Positions 16,323 through 25,930 are shown, counted from the first letter of the stretch. The stretch is DNA of 47,772 nt from Pseudoalteromonas sp. BSi20652 (GCF_000239855.1 NZ_BADT01000094.1:1-47772), one strand, 5' to 3'. The notes: generated by a model from the sequence alone, not told the origin. Numbers and translations: made by a program.

Positions 16323-17138
16323 TTATTTTACTGTTTTAGCAATTTTTCCCCAGTATGCAGCAAGTTCATAGTGATGAAAAACAGCTGCTTCAAAGTCCTG
16401 AGTTATCTCTTTATTTGGCTCATATACCGGCGCATCTTTTATCGCTTTACGAACTAAATCAGTTGAAATTGAGTTGTCGAGCCATTGCACTTCGTAAATC
16501 CATGCTGACGGGATAAGTGCTTGATGTCCTCCCCACCAATTGCTCGTCTCAACAATTAGGTAACGAACCGCCCATGTATTTTCTTCAACTAAAAATCCTG
16601 ATACATGGCCAATGTCTCCGTCTTTAGCGTGTATGTTATAGCCAATAATAGCTTTGCAACTACGAAGATTAGGATCCCCTTTTTGATCATGCTGACTTTT
16701 TATACTTTTATGAATTAGATTTGCGCTGCGGGCACCTTCGACACTATGTTCAAAAATGTCATTACCAGGATATAAGGAGTAGGGATATATCCCGCTTCCC
16801 CAAAAATTAGTACCGATCCAGTAGTACGGGTATCCATAGTAGTCTAGGTAATTCATTTCATGTTGTCGTGAAACGGGTTTATTAGTATCAATACCAGGAC
16901 TATTTTTAACTTGGTCTTTACTGATTAAAACAGGGAAAATCTTTTCATCCCAATTTGGGTTTTGCACCGCAATAGGAGAAATTAAAACTTTGCGACTCGA
17001 TAGCCACGTGCCTGTTTCTACAACAAAATAACGTATCACCCATGCTAGGTCATCAAACAAAAAATCTTTTTCTTTGCCTACAATACCGTCACTAGCAGCG
17101 ATTGCACAACCTTCTAAGTCTTTCATACTACGTAACAT
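16323..17138 (-). CDS. Protein with two PRC-barrel domains
   Basis: This 271-aa protein has two related PRC-barrel modules: residues about 3-75 (MKDLEGCAIAASDGIVGKEK, FDDLAWVIRYFVVETGTWLS) and about 157-230 (LRSCKAIIGYNIHAKDGDIG, TWAVRYLIVETSNWWGG). The middle section is rich in Tyr, Gly and Pro (YYGYPYYWIGTNFWGSGIYP). PRC barrels are small beta-barrels found in photosynthetic reaction centre H subunits, RimM and many stress proteins of unknown role. There is no signal peptide, so it should be cytoplasmic. Transcription runs leftward from the 17.2-17.6 kb gap. Its neighbours suggest a stress function; this is not shown by the sequence. Confidence 0.88.
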   Translation of the reverse strand: MLRSMKDLEGCAIAASDGIVGKEKDFLFDDLAWVIRYFVVETGTWLSSRKVLISPIAVQNPNWDEKIFPVLISKDQVKNSPGIDTNKPVSRQHEMNYLDYYGYPYYWIGTNFWGSGIYPYSLYPGNDIFEHSVEGARSANLIHKSIKSQHDQKGDPNLRSCKAIIGYNIHAKDGDIGHVSGFLVEENTWAVRYLIVETSNWWGGHQALIPSAWIYEVQWLDNSISTDLVRKAIKDAPVYEPNKEITQDFEAAVFHHYELAAYWGKIAKTVK

Positions 17139-17747
17139 AATAACGATCCTTTTTAGTGGGTTATTTGCATTTGTAATGCATTATTTTTGCAGTTTTTAAC
17201 GCGCTTTTACTTATCAAGTGCTTTCTTATGATTTAGGGCACGTTTATCTTTTGAGGTTAAACATGCGCAGCCCTTTGGGTTCGTCCTAGAGCGTGAGCAG
17301 GATGCGGAAGCTTTGCTCGGTATTTAACGAGCCCGCTAGGTTGCAAACCTTGCGCCGCGATTAAATAGCCCCTAGATAGAACAACTTTCTATCTTAAAAG
17401 GTCAGTAGTCCCTAATCCTTATCTATAAAAATCCATGCTTTTATAAGCTGTAAAGTACACACGATAAGAAGATGAATACCTCCAGTCTCGGCTTTTTAAA
17501 AACAAAGGTCTGTGCGCTGACGAACAAGCAATGTTATTTTTCATTGATTTTTAGATAGCGCTATAACAAGAATAATTAGAACGTGGGAAGTGTATTTTTA
17601 AAACTGACATTATATTTGAGTGATAGCGCACGGACTCTATGCTTATTTTTGAGTAGCGTAGCTTTTTGTCTGACTTTTATTCGCGCTGTAAGTGTTGAGA
17701 ATACTCACTTTATTCAGCTAACTTTAAATAAAGTAATCGAGCATATA
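17139..17747. other. Divergent intergenic region with structured GC-rich segment
   Basis: About 600 bp between the PRC-barrel gene (leftward) and corA (rightward). It contains the GC-rich structured segment listed at 17262-17393 and otherwise AT-rich DNA. An open frame upstream of corA from 17583 adds 55 hydrophobic residues that do not look like CorA, and I do not accept it as coding. Confidence 0.4.
17262..17393. other. GC-rich structured element, possible dispersed repeat or small RNA
   Basis: This segment is clearly richer in G and C than its surroundings. It holds three hairpins: GCTCG/CGAGC (17315-17319 with 17328-17332), AGGTT-GCA-AACCT (17338-17350) and GATAGAA/TTCTATC (17375-17381 with 17387-17393). 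No credible protein frame crosses it. It could be a dispersed repeat or a non-coding RNA, and no family is recognised. Confidence 0.4.
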
Positions 17748-18902
17748 ATGTTAATACATAATAAAAAGAGAAAGTTGGGTGCTCCAGCATTGGGGCTATA
17801 TAACGTGCGCAAGTCGAGAAAACATAAATATAACACTATTTCTGAGCAGTCTCCCAAAGTTGAATGTGTTGCTGGTGTTTTAGCGCCAACAAGATCAAAC
17901 AATGCTGTTATACGTTATATAGATTATTCAGCTAGTCGTATAGAAGCCAAAGAGGTTAGCGATATTGATGAGTTTTTAAAAACGCCTCAACCTGAGTGGG
18001 CAACAGTGAGGTGGATCCACGTGAGTAATACAGACGCTTATATTGTTGGTTTACTTCAACATCATTTCGCATTTCATACGCTCACCGCAGAAGATATTTT
18101 ACATGTTCCTCAGCGACCTCGTATCGAATTTTTTGACGATCATTTATTTGTTGTATTAAGCATGTTGAAGCTAGAGACGCATGAGCCTAATAATACAATC
18201 CTTGATATTGAGCAAGTTAGCTTACTTTTATATGACAATGTTTTACTGAGTTTTCAAGAAAAACCAGGAGACGTGTGGCAATCCGTTCGCGGTCGTCTAC
18301 ATACAGAAAATCGTCGTATTCGCAAAAATGGTACTGGTTATTTACTTTATGCATTACTTGATGAACTGGTTGATAAATGTTTTCCGGTACTTGAACAATA
18401 TGGCGATATCCTTGAGGAACTTGAAGTAACGACACTTGAAAATCCAACTCCCCACATACTGCATCATATCCATAGTATTAAACGAGAATTGGCATTATTA
18501 AGAAGAATTGTTTGGCCTATGCGAGAGGTTATCGACCATTTGTATCGCGAGGAAGGAGGCAGAATAGATGACTCTACGCGACCTTATCTTAGAGATGTGT
18601 ATGAGCATAATATTCAAATTGTTGAAATTATTGAGTCATACCGTGAAATGGTAAGCGGTTTAAGTGAGCTATACATGTCAGCTATTTCAAACCGTATGAA
18701 TGAAATTATGAAAGTGCTTACTATTATATCTTCTGTTTTTATACCGTTAACATTTATAGCTGGAATTTATGGAATGAACTTTAAATACATGCCAGAGCTA
18801 AACTGGACTTGGGCATATCCCGTTTTGTGGTGTGTTTTTATTGTGATAACGGCAGCAATGATATTTATTTTTTGGCGTAAAGGTTGGCTTAATAGAAATT
18901 AA
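17748..18902 (+). CDS. corA: CorA-family Mg2+/Co2+ transporter
   Basis: The protein has a long cytoplasmic alpha/beta domain, then helical segments (EQYGDILEELEVTTLENP, SIKRELALLRRIVWPMREV) and two C-terminal transmembrane helices. The diagnostic GMN selectivity motif is in FIAGIYGMNFKYMPEL near the end, followed by WAYPVLWCVFIVITAAMIFI and a basic tail. CorA pentamers carry Mg2+ or Co2+ across the inner membrane. The chosen start is ATG 17748 (384 aa), because MLIHNKKRKLGAP resembles the basic N-terminus of Thermotoga-type CorA. A GTG at 17583 in the same frame would add a non-homologous hydrophobic leader. No strong ribosome site is seen at 17748, so the start is uncertain. Family call is firm. 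Confidence 0.92.
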   Translation: MLIHNKKRKLGAPALGLYNVRKSRKHKYNTISEQSPKVECVAGVLAPTRSNNAVIRYIDYSASRIEAKEVSDIDEFLKTPQPEWATVRWIHVSNTDAYIVGLLQHHFAFHTLTAEDILHVPQRPRIEFFDDHLFVVLSMLKLETHEPNNTILDIEQVSLLLYDNVLLSFQEKPGDVWQSVRGRLHTENRRIRKNGTGYLLYALLDELVDKCFPVLEQYGDILEELEVTTLENPTPHILHHIHSIKRELALLRRIVWPMREVIDHLYREEGGRIDDSTRPYLRDVYEHNIQIVEIIESYREMVSGLSELYMSAISNRMNEIMKVLTIISSVFIPLTFIAGIYGMNFKYMPELNWTWAYPVLWCVFIVITAAMIFIFWRKGWLNRN

Positions 18903-18931
18903 CTTTAATAGAAACAAAATTTAATAGAAAC
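18889..18931 (+). repeat. Three direct repeats at corA 3' end, 16-bp period
   Basis: TTAATAGAAA occurs at 18889, 18905 and 18921, exactly 16 bp apart. The first copy lies inside the last corA codons and supplies its stop. This looks like a local duplication that may have altered the end of the protein. Confidence 0.65.
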
Positions 18932-19082
18932 AGTAAGTAAATACTCAATAAAACAACTACTTATGATTAACAATAATAAATGCGTACGCTAGCGAACAGA
19001 ACCAATAATATGACTCACTTACACTCATTGTATTAATTGGGGTGTAAGTGTTTTGCGCTCCATATATTAAGTGGAGATTAAA

Positions 19083-19322
19083 ATGGGTCATGAATTTTGG
19101 AGTGAGTGGTACTCAGGTTGGGGTTGGTTTTTATGGTTTGGTATGTGGTTATTGCTCATATCGAGTTTAAGCCATTGGGGTTATAGCTACCGAACTCATA
19201 GACGCTATGGGTTAGAGTCTAATAAAACAGCAATTGATATTCTTAATGAAAGATACGCCAGCGGCGATATTGACAAAAAAGAGTTCGAGCAAAAAAAACA
19301 GGACATAACTACCACTGCGTAG
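19083..19322 (+). CDS. Small SHOCT-domain membrane protein (79 aa)
   Basis: ATG 19083 is chosen because GGAG lies seven bases upstream; the in-frame GTG at 19071 overlaps that ribosome site. The protein has a Trp-rich N-terminus and one transmembrane helix (WGWFLWFGMWLLLISSL), then a basic linker (YRTHRRYG). A C-terminal SHOCT domain follows (AIDILNERYASGDIDKKEFE), a short C-terminal helical pair thought to mediate oligomerisation. It should sit in the inner membrane with SHOCT in the cytoplasm. A strong hairpin follows (19344) before phosphoketolase. Its role is unknown. Confidence 0.82.
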   Translation: MGHEFWSEWYSGWGWFLWFGMWLLLISSLSHWGYSYRTHRRYGLESNKTAIDILNERYASGDIDKKEFEQKKQDITTTA

Positions 19323-19343
19323 TTAGTGCGCTGGCTAATCATC

Positions 19344-19380
19344 GCCATGCTCTTATATTGAGCATGGCTTAAGCATTTTT
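19344..19380 (+). terminator. Strong hairpin between SHOCT gene and phosphoketolase
   Basis: GCCATGCTC (19344-19352) pairs perfectly with GAGCATGGC (19360-19368) around a 7-nt loop, followed by TTAAGCATTTTT. It ends only 12 nt before the xfp start codon, so it may terminate the SHOCT transcript or act as a leader structure affecting xfp expression. Confidence 0.6.
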
Positions 19381-19392
19381 GGATGCGACAAG

Positions 19393-21777
19393 ATGGAAAC
19401 CCTGCATATGATTCTTCCTTCATTAACATCAAAAGAATTAGAGTTAATTGACGCATACTGGCGTGCCACAAATTACCTGTCGGTAGGTCAAATTTATTTA
19501 TGCGATAACCCACTTTTAGAGCGCCCACTGGTACTAAGTGATATTAAAAAAATGTTGCTTGGGCACTGGGGAACAACACCCGGGCAAAATTTTATTTATG
19601 CGCATTTAAATCGCGTTATTAAAATACACGATCTAAATATGATTTATGTATCTGGCCCAGGGCATGGCGGGCAAGCTATGGTTGCTAATACTTATCTTGA
19701 GGGCACCTACAGTGAAATTTACCCTGATATAAGCCAAGATAAAGCAGGTATGCAAAAACTGTTTTTGCAGTTTTCGTTTCCCGGTGGCATTCCTAGTCAT
19801 GTGTCGCCCGAATGTCCGGGCTCGATTCATGAAGGTGGCGAGCTGGGCTATTCTTTGAGTCATTCGTTTGGAGCTGTATTTGATAATCCTGACTTAATAG
19901 TTGCTTGTGTGGTGGGTGATGGTGAGGCAGAAACAGGGCCTATTGCAACTGCATGGCATTCTAATAAGTTTCTTAATCCTATCAGTGACGGTGCTGTTCT
20001 CCCTATATTGCATTTGAATGGGTATAAAATTGCCAATCCTACCGTTTTAGCACGTATTACCCATGAAGAATTAGAGCAATTAATGTTCGGTTATGGCTGG
20101 AGCCCTATTTTTGTTGAAGGGCATGAGCCTGAGCTAATGCATCAGGCTATGGCTAAAGCACTTGATGTCGCAATACATCAAATAAAAAAAATAAAAAAAG
20201 AGGCTCTCGATAATAACGATCCAACTCGTCCACGTTGGCCAATGATTATCCTCATTTCACCTAAAGGGTGGACGGGTCCAAAGCTCGTAGATGGTTTCCA
20301 GATAGAGGGAACATCGCGTGCGCATCAAGTTCCTATTTCTAGCCCATCAGCTCATCCAGAACATTTGCAATTATTAGAAAGCTGGCTGCGTAGCTATCAT
20401 CCAGAAACACTTTTCGATTTACAAGGGCGTTTATTACCAGAGCTTGCTGAATTGGCCCCAACGGGGAATCGCCGTATGGGGGCAAATCCTCATGCGAATG
20501 GTGGGTTGCTGCTAGAAGATTTACATATGCCTGATTTTCGTGATTATGCATGCGAAGTAACCTCTCCCGGTATACGAGGAATTGGTGATACCAGAGTTTT
20601 AGGTCCATTTTTGAGAGATATAGTTGAGCTTAATGACGAGCAACGTAATTTTAGAGTATTTGGGCCCGACGAAACGGTATCCAATGGTTTAGGTGCACTG
20701 TTAGAGGTAACAGATAGACAGTGGAATGCAGCAACCCATAGCAACGATGAGCAGCTTGCGCCTAGTGGCAGAGTAATGGAAATGCTGAGTGAACATCAAT
20801 GCGAAGGTTGGCTTGAAGGGTATTTATTAACCGGCCGCCATGGTTTGTTTAATAGTTATGAAGCGTTTATTCATATTATTGACTCGATGTTTAATCAACA
20901 TGCTAAATGGTTAAAAGTGACGGCAGGTTTACCATGGCGTAAAAAAATCGCTTCACTTAATTATTTACTGGCATCGCATGTATGGCGACAAGATCACAAC
21001 GGTTTTACCCATCAAGATCCGGGTTTTATCGATCATGTCATTAATAAAAAAGCGGAAATTGTGCGCGTTTATTTACCGCCTGATGCTAACTGCTTGCTGT
21101 CGGTAATGGATCATTGTTTGCGAAGTCGTCACTACGTTAATGTTGTTATTGCAGGCAAGCATCCTGCGCCGCAATGGTTAGATATGGTGGCAGCTGTTAA
21201 ACATTGCGAGGCAGGGATTGGCATTTGGCAATGGGCGGGTAATAGCGTAGATGCAACACCTGATGTGGTGATGGCTTGTTGTGGTGACGTGCCAACATTG
21301 GAAACAATGGCAGCCGTTATGATTTTACGCGAGCATTTTAGTAATCTTAAAATTCGGGTTGTTAATGTGGTTGATTTGATGCGTTTACAGCCTAATACCG
21401 AACATCCTCACGGGTTAATTGCAGAGGATTTTGACACTCTGTTTACTATTAATAAGCCGGTTATTTTTGCATTTCATGGCTACCCAACGCTTATTCATAG
21501 GCTTACGTACAAGCGTAATAATCATCATAATATTCATGTTCGCGGGTATAAAGAAGAGGGCACTATTACAACCGCTTTTGACATGACGGTATTAAACGAG
21601 ATTGATCGTTTTCATTTAGTGTTAGACACACTGGAACGCCTGCCAAACTTGGGTACAAAAAGAGACGCACTAAAAAAACAGCTTGAAGAAAAGCTTGTTG
21701 AGCATAAAAAATATATTAATAAGCATGGGCAAGATCTCCCTGAAATTCGTAATTGGCAGTGGCATGCGCATCAATGA
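19393..21777 (+). CDS. xfp: Xylulose-5-phosphate/fructose-6-phosphate phosphoketolase
   Basis: This 794-aa thiamine-diphosphate enzyme is about full length for the family. It cleaves xylulose 5-phosphate or fructose 6-phosphate with phosphate to acetyl phosphate plus a triose or tetrose phosphate. Diagnostic segments are present: [19 protein letters not shown] at the start, [38 protein letters not shown], the ThDP/Mg2+ site [32 protein letters not shown], and [20 protein letters not shown] in the C-terminal half. It is cytoplasmic. ATG 19393 follows directly on a strong hairpin. Acetyl phosphate would need acetate kinase for ATP, but no ack or pta gene is nearby. Downstream is a broken ATP synthase beta gene whose first codons overlap the xfp stop. 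Confidence 0.96.
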   Translation: METLHMILPSLTSKELELIDAYWRATNYLSVGQIYLCDNPLLERPLVLSDIKKMLLGHWGTTPGQNFIYAHLNRVIKIHDLNMIYVSGPGHGGQAMVANTYLEGTYSEIYPDISQDKAGMQKLFLQFSFPGGIPSHVSPECPGSIHEGGELGYSLSHSFGAVFDNPDLIVACVVGDGEAETGPIATAWHSNKFLNPISDGAVLPILHLNGYKIANPTVLARITHEELEQLMFGYGWSPIFVEGHEPELMHQAMAKALDVAIHQIKKIKKEALDNNDPTRPRWPMIILISPKGWTGPKLVDGFQIEGTSRAHQVPISSPSAHPEHLQLLESWLRSYHPETLFDLQGRLLPELAELAPTGNRRMGANPHANGGLLLEDLHMPDFRDYACEVTSPGIRGIGDTRVLGPFLRDIVELNDEQRNFRVFGPDETVSNGLGALLEVTDRQWNAATHSNDEQLAPSGRVMEMLSEHQCEGWLEGYLLTGRHGLFNSYEAFIHIIDSMFNQHAKWLKVTAGLPWRKKIASLNYLLASHVWRQDHNGFTHQDPGFIDHVINKKAEIVRVYLPPDANCLLSVMDHCLRSRHYVNVVIAGKHPAPQWLDMVAAVKHCEAGIGIWQWAGNSVDATPDVVMACCGDVPTLETMAAVMILREHFSNLKIRVVNVVDLMRLQPNTEHPHGLIAEDFDTLFTINKPVIFAFHGYPTLIHRLTYKRNNHHNIHVRGYKEEGTITTAFDMTVLNEIDRFHLVLDTLERLPNLGTKRDALKKQLEEKLVEHKKYINKHGQDLPEIRNWQWHAHQ

Positions 21778-22183
21778 AATTTGTAGCTCAATCCACGATT
21801 AGTAAATTTGAAAATCTCGGTACAATTACCACTACACGCGGCAGCGCAATGAGCATCATGTAAGAGCAATTGCGCTCACGCCTACACAAGGACTTGCGCG
21901 TGGCATGGAAGTTGTTGACAGTGGCGGACCGTTACTTACCCCTGTTGCTAAAGGAACCTTATCGAGAATGTTTGATGTGTTTGGTAACACGCTTGATGGC
22001 GGTGATGAGCTTAAAGATGTTCCGTGGCGCTCTGTAAATAATAAGCCAGTGCCATTAACCGAACGGTCAACCCAATCAGAGGTTTTTGAAACCGGTATAA
22101 AAGTAATTGATGTGCTGGTACCGCTAGATCGTGGTGGCAATCTACCTGCTAAAATAAAATACAATTTTGCATTATGCAAATAA
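21775..22183 (+). pseudogene. atpD: Remnant of F-type ATPase beta subunit gene, two internal deletions
   Basis: The segment encodes HHVRAIALTPTQGLARGMEV, TLSRMFDVFGNTLDGGDE and SEVFETGIKVIDVLVPLDRG. These are the beta-subunit sequences just before the Walker A loop, and their type resembles the alternative N-ATPase beta subunit. The piece stops at LDRGG and continues into unrelated NLPAKIKYNFALCK and a stop, so Walker A and the rest are deleted. Upstream, an ATG overlapping the xfp stop reads [20 protein letters not shown], plausibly the original N-terminus, but it is out of frame with the main piece. About 50 residues between the two are missing. No product is expected. It suggests a former phosphoketolase-ATPase gene linkage. 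Confidence 0.75.
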
Positions 22184-22252
22184 ATAGATTGCAACATGCA
22201 TTAAGCGTGCAATGCAAAATAGTTTATTTATATTTTTCAGTCGTTTAACTTT

Positions 22253-22268
22253 TGGAATGAAGCCTGCA
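22253..22268 (+). promoter_or_regulatory. Candidate sigma-54 promoter for LruC-domain operon
   Basis: TGGAATGAAGCCTGCA has the -24 GG and -12 GC elements at the required spacing (TGG-N10-TGC). Transcription would begin near 22279, giving a leader of about 24 nt before ATG 22303. No CTCA-type activator motif is seen just upstream, so it is weaker than the sites at 26963 and 33021. Confidence 0.4.
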
Positions 22269-22302
22269 TTGATACTTACACTTAATCAATAGGGGCGAAA
22301 TT

Positions 22303-24497
22303 ATGAAACTAACGCAATTTGCCACAGCATGCCTAGTTTTTTTCCGTGTGCCGTGTACAGCCAACCATTTGAAACCTGTCCGAGTAAAGCTTTTTTAATA
22401 CAGGACGCTAAAGCCCAACTTTATGGGATCGATTTAGTGTCTGCAAAACCAACCGTCTTATCGTCAGAGCTTACTTTTGAGAATGAAGTTAACAATGAAA
22501 GTGTAAATGCTGTCGGGTTTAATTATAAAGATCAGTATTTGTATGGTTTTAGTAAACAATTACCGAGTAGTGTTGTACAAATTGGCGAAAATTTTGAAAT
22601 GAAGCGCATCAATGTACAAGGCTTACCTGTAACTAACTTTTACGTGGGTGATATTCAGGTGACTGGGGAGGGGGTAAGTCAGAGCGCGTCATACTATGTG
22701 TATCATCCAAACTTTGGTCTATACGCGATGAACTTAGATGGTGATTTAAATGCGCCGATTACTGCAAGCCGGCTTCCTAATACTAATACGTGGAGGCTGA
22801 GTATATTTGATTTTGCCTTTCATCCTACCAGTAATTTACTTTACGCAGTTGAGTCTAACGGTGACCTACATGAAATAGATATACTAACCAGTACCAGTAA
22901 GTTTATAACACAAGTCGATATTGGTGATGACACCGGTGCATTTGGCGCAGCTTATTTTGATATTAATGGGCAATTTTATTTTAGTAATAATAAAAGCGGT
23001 AAAATTCATAAAGTTGATTTAAGTATTAGCCCTGTTGTTGGCTACACCCCTGTTGCCAATGTATTTACCTCCGGCCCCAAATCAAGTCAAAACGATGGTG
23101 CGCGCTGTGCAATTGCTGATGTAAAAGTAACAGACAGCTCAATTGATTTTGGTGATGCACCAGCACCCTATAATACAAGTTTAGACAAAAGTGGCGCACG
23201 GCATTTATTTGACCCAACCAGCACTGGCAGTGATTTAATTTACTTAGGTGATTTGGTCGATGGCGAAAATATTAATACCGACGCAGATTTAATTAATACC
23301 CCAATTGATGCATCAGACGATGGAGTGAGTTTTGTAACGGCAATATCAGCTGGGCAAAACACTCAAATTATTGTTAACGCGTCAGCAGCGAGCTTTTTAT
23401 ATGCGTGGTTTGATTGGGATCAAAATGGCACTTTTAGTGAAGACGAGAGAATGATTACCAAGCTTGCAGTTAACCAAGGTGATAATAGTATTTTGGTTAG
23501 TGTGCCTAGTAATACCAAATCAGGTCAAACATGGGCGCGTTTTAGAGTAACAGATGGCACAGAGGCGTCACTTATTACTGCAACAGGTGGTGTGCTGGGC
23601 GGTGAGGTTGAAGATTATGAAATAACCACGTTCGCAAGTTCTGTATACCCGGGTGAAAACGATTGGGTAACTCTTGCCTATGAAGATAAATGGCCGTTTG
23701 CTGGTGATTACGATTTTAACGATTTAGTACTTAATTACAGAACTACCCAGTTAATAGAGGGGAGTAACGTTGTCGGTTATAAAATAGATGGGCAATTAAT
23801 TGGTATTGGCGCAACGTACCACAATGGCTTTGCGGTCAGGTTAAAAGAGACCGTAGCGGGGAGTACCCGTACTATTTTTCGAGATGAAGTAGATGAAGAT
23901 GCAATTGCGTTTGTGATTGATGGGCAGCTACAAAACGGCACTTATTTAGAAGCGGATAGAAACGAAGCCATATTAATATTTATGAAAGATACGTGGGCAC
24001 ATGTAGCTAAAGAGTCTGGCTGTAGTTATTTTAGAACAGAAGATAATTGCGATGAAAATGTAAAAGTAACATTTAGCATGACTATTCCTTTAAAAACCCC
24101 AAAAGCAAAAGCTGCATCGCCAGGAACACTCCTAGACCCATTTATTTTTGCCTCCGAGGGTTTTTATCATGGTGACTTTTTAGTCGATAAAGAAACAAGA
24201 GGTTGGGAAGTACATATTAAAAATCAGGCACCGACAGAAGCGTTTGACACGTCATTATTTAAGTATGCTGGCTCTGATGATGTCAGTGTGTCTGGCAATG
24301 GTTTGTATTTTTTAAGTGAAAACGGATTACCTTGGGCAATGGAGGTAGGTATGCAATGGTTACATCCGATTGAGGGCGTTGATATAACTGATGCATACAG
24401 CAGTTTTGCAGAGTTTGCACAGTCATCAGGTAAACAAAAACCGCAATGGTTTAACAATTACAGTATTAGTAATGTTGTTGTAAAAGGGGATCAATAA
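22303..24497 (+). CDS. Secreted LruC-domain (DUF4842-type) protein, frameshift in signal peptide T-run
   Basis: From ATG 22303 the frame begins MKLTQFATACLVFF and then shifts. Adding one T to the seven-T run at 22337-22343 joins it to PCAVYSQPFETCPSKAF and the long frame to 24497 (about 731 aa), restoring a clean signal peptide. Without this, the only start (22329) loses the signal. After the signal is a beta-propeller-like N-terminal half (VDIGDDTGAFGAAYFDINGQ), then an FGDAPAPYNT segment, a GGEVEDYEI (GEVED-type) region, and the C-terminal LruC/DUF4842 domain (EDKWPFAGDYDFNDLVLNYR). Such proteins are exported and probably surface-associated. The next gene overlaps its stop. Binding partner unknown; proximity suggests an extracellular-matrix role. 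Confidence 0.85.
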
Positions 24498-24949
24498 TGA
24501 ATAAGTCTATTGTCATTTTAGCATTATCGGTGGGTTTAACTGCTTGCGGCGGTGGGGACTCACAAGAAACCAAAGCACCGGCTGTAGCCACTGTATCCTC
24601 TTTGGCAGATACCAGTAAAGCAACTGGCTTGAGTGCAGTAAAAGTAGATGAGCAATTTAATCTCTCTACTAAGTATTCACTTGAACTCGATGTTGATTTA
24701 GGTCTTGGTGATGTAAGAGCGTATTTAAACGTATGTCAAAAGAAAGTCTCAGAACAGCGGGCAGATTATGATAATTGTATTTACAGAGGACCACTTAGTA
24801 ATTCGATACTTGAAACACAGTTGGTATTGAGCAGGCAAGACATTGAGTTAATAGCCGAAATTTGGTTTTATGATACCTCAACCGCACCGCTTTTATACGC
24901 GTGGCAATATGAATCAACTGCAGAGCAGCAGCAATTTATAATGCGATAA
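24497..24949 (+). CDS. Small lipoprotein (150 aa)
   Basis: The N-terminus MNKSIVILALSVGLTACGGG is a lipoprotein signal with lipobox LTAC (acylated Cys17), followed by a Gly/Ser-rich flexible linker. The rest (YSLELDVDLGLGDVRAYLNV, SRQDIELIAEIWFYDTSTAP) looks like a small beta-sandwich. No family is recognised. Its ATG overlaps the stop of the LruC-domain gene (TAATG), so the two are translationally coupled and may act together at the cell surface. Asp at position +2 is not present (Gly18 follows Cys), so outer-membrane sorting is expected. Confidence 0.82.
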   Translation: MNKSIVILALSVGLTACGGGDSQETKAPAVATVSSLADTSKATGLSAVKVDEQFNLSTKYSLELDVDLGLGDVRAYLNVCQKKVSEQRADYDNCIYRGPLSNSILETQLVLSRQDIELIAEIWFYDTSTAPLLYAWQYESTAEQQQFIMR

Positions 24950-24982
24950 ACTTTTAATAAAACGGGAACAGGTTGGAAATTT

Positions 24983-25930
24983 ATGTTTAAAACCTTAGGG
25001 TTCAATAGTTCGCAAAGTCTATTTTTGCGAATTATTTTTTTATCTGCAGCGCTGGTTTTTATTGCACTTGCATATAATCCATTAAATAATTTTTATGCAG
25101 ATGTGTTTACCTCTTTGCGTATACAGTTATTATTTTTAGCGCTTGTATGTGGATTATTATTGCTAGCACTTAAATTATACAAAATAGGAGGTGGGGTGCT
25201 GCTAATCTGCGTGATTGGACTTGCTCCGCTTTTGTTTAGTTTTTCGAGCCCATCTTCTACTGATGGACGAGTGCTTACAGTTAAGCAAATAAACTTAAAT
25301 TATAATAATAAAGACATTGAAACGCACTTATCAATATTATTACAGCAAAAATGGGATATAGTTATTTTACAAGAGTTTAGCGATAAAAACCGCAACCTCT
25401 TGAGTCGGTTTTTAACCACAACAGATATGTTTGGTTATGAAGAAGTTGAAGGTATTCCTTACGGTATTGTTGTTATATCACGCATACCTATGGTGTATAA
25501 GCATCAAATTAAATTAGATGCAGACAGATTAGGCTACCTCAAAATAAAGTTTTTGTTTGATGATAAGCTTTTAACGGCGTTTGTAGCTCATCCACCCTCA
25601 CCACGCTCAAAACAGCATTGGCAAAATAGAAATACCTTACTGGCGGCATTAAATACAGCTGCGCACGAAGAGCAGAACCCGTGGATAATAGCTGGTGATT
25701 TAAATACCGTGCCTTGGTCTAGCTATTTTAATTGGTCTGACAGTAAAACATGTTTTGATAAGAGTCGTTATGTCAGTTTTATGCCATTTGAAAAAGGACG
25801 TTCTACTTTAACTGGGTTGCCTATTGATCATTGTATAATGAGCGAGAAAATCAGCTTACACAGATTAGAAGTTAATGACTTTAAAGGCAGCGATCATAAG
25901 ATGCTGAGTTATGATTTAACTATAAATTAA
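24983..25930 (+). CDS. Membrane-anchored endonuclease/exonuclease/phosphatase-family protein
   Basis: This 315-aa protein has about three N-terminal transmembrane helices (residues about 14-33, 45-62 and 69-88), then an EEP-fold domain: VKQINLNYNN near 100, the metal-ligand Glu in DIVILQEFSD near 130, PYGIVVISR, FVAHPPSP, IIAGDLNTVPW near 235-245 with the catalytic Asp-x-Asn, and a terminal GSDHKML with the catalytic His. Members hydrolyse phosphodiester or phosphate bonds in nucleic acids, lipids or inositol phosphates. The membrane anchor argues for a periplasmic or lipid-directed role. It follows the lipoprotein gene by 33 bp and ends at a strong bidirectional terminator. Confidence 0.88.
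   Translation: MFKTLGFNSSQSLFLRIIFLSAALVFIALAYNPLNNFYADVFTSLRIQLLFLALVCGLLLLALKLYKIGGGVLLICVIGLAPLLFSFSSPSSTDGRVLTVKQINLNYNNKDIETHLSILLQQKWDIVILQEFSDKNRNLLSRFLTTTDMFGYEEVEGIPYGIVVISRIPMVYKHQIKLDADRLGYLKIKFLFDDKLLTAFVAHPPSPRSKQHWQNRNTLLAALNTAAHEEQNPWIIAGDLNTVPWSSYFNWSDSKTCFDKSRYVSFMPFEKGRSTLTGLPIDHCIMSEKISLHRLEVNDFKGSDHKMLSYDLTIN

Noticed and set aside
17583-17747. 55-residue hydrophobic extension upstream of corA
   Set aside because: It starts at GTG without a ribosome site and does not resemble CorA N-termini; treated as non-coding.
19205-19528. Minus-strand 107-aa frame overlapping the SHOCT gene and the xfp start
   Set aside because: Shadow of two real genes on the other strand; it also reads through the terminator hairpin.
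21856-22197. Minus-strand 113-aa frame across the atpD remnant
   Set aside because: The plus strand is clearly ATPase beta sequence; the antisense frame is incidental.
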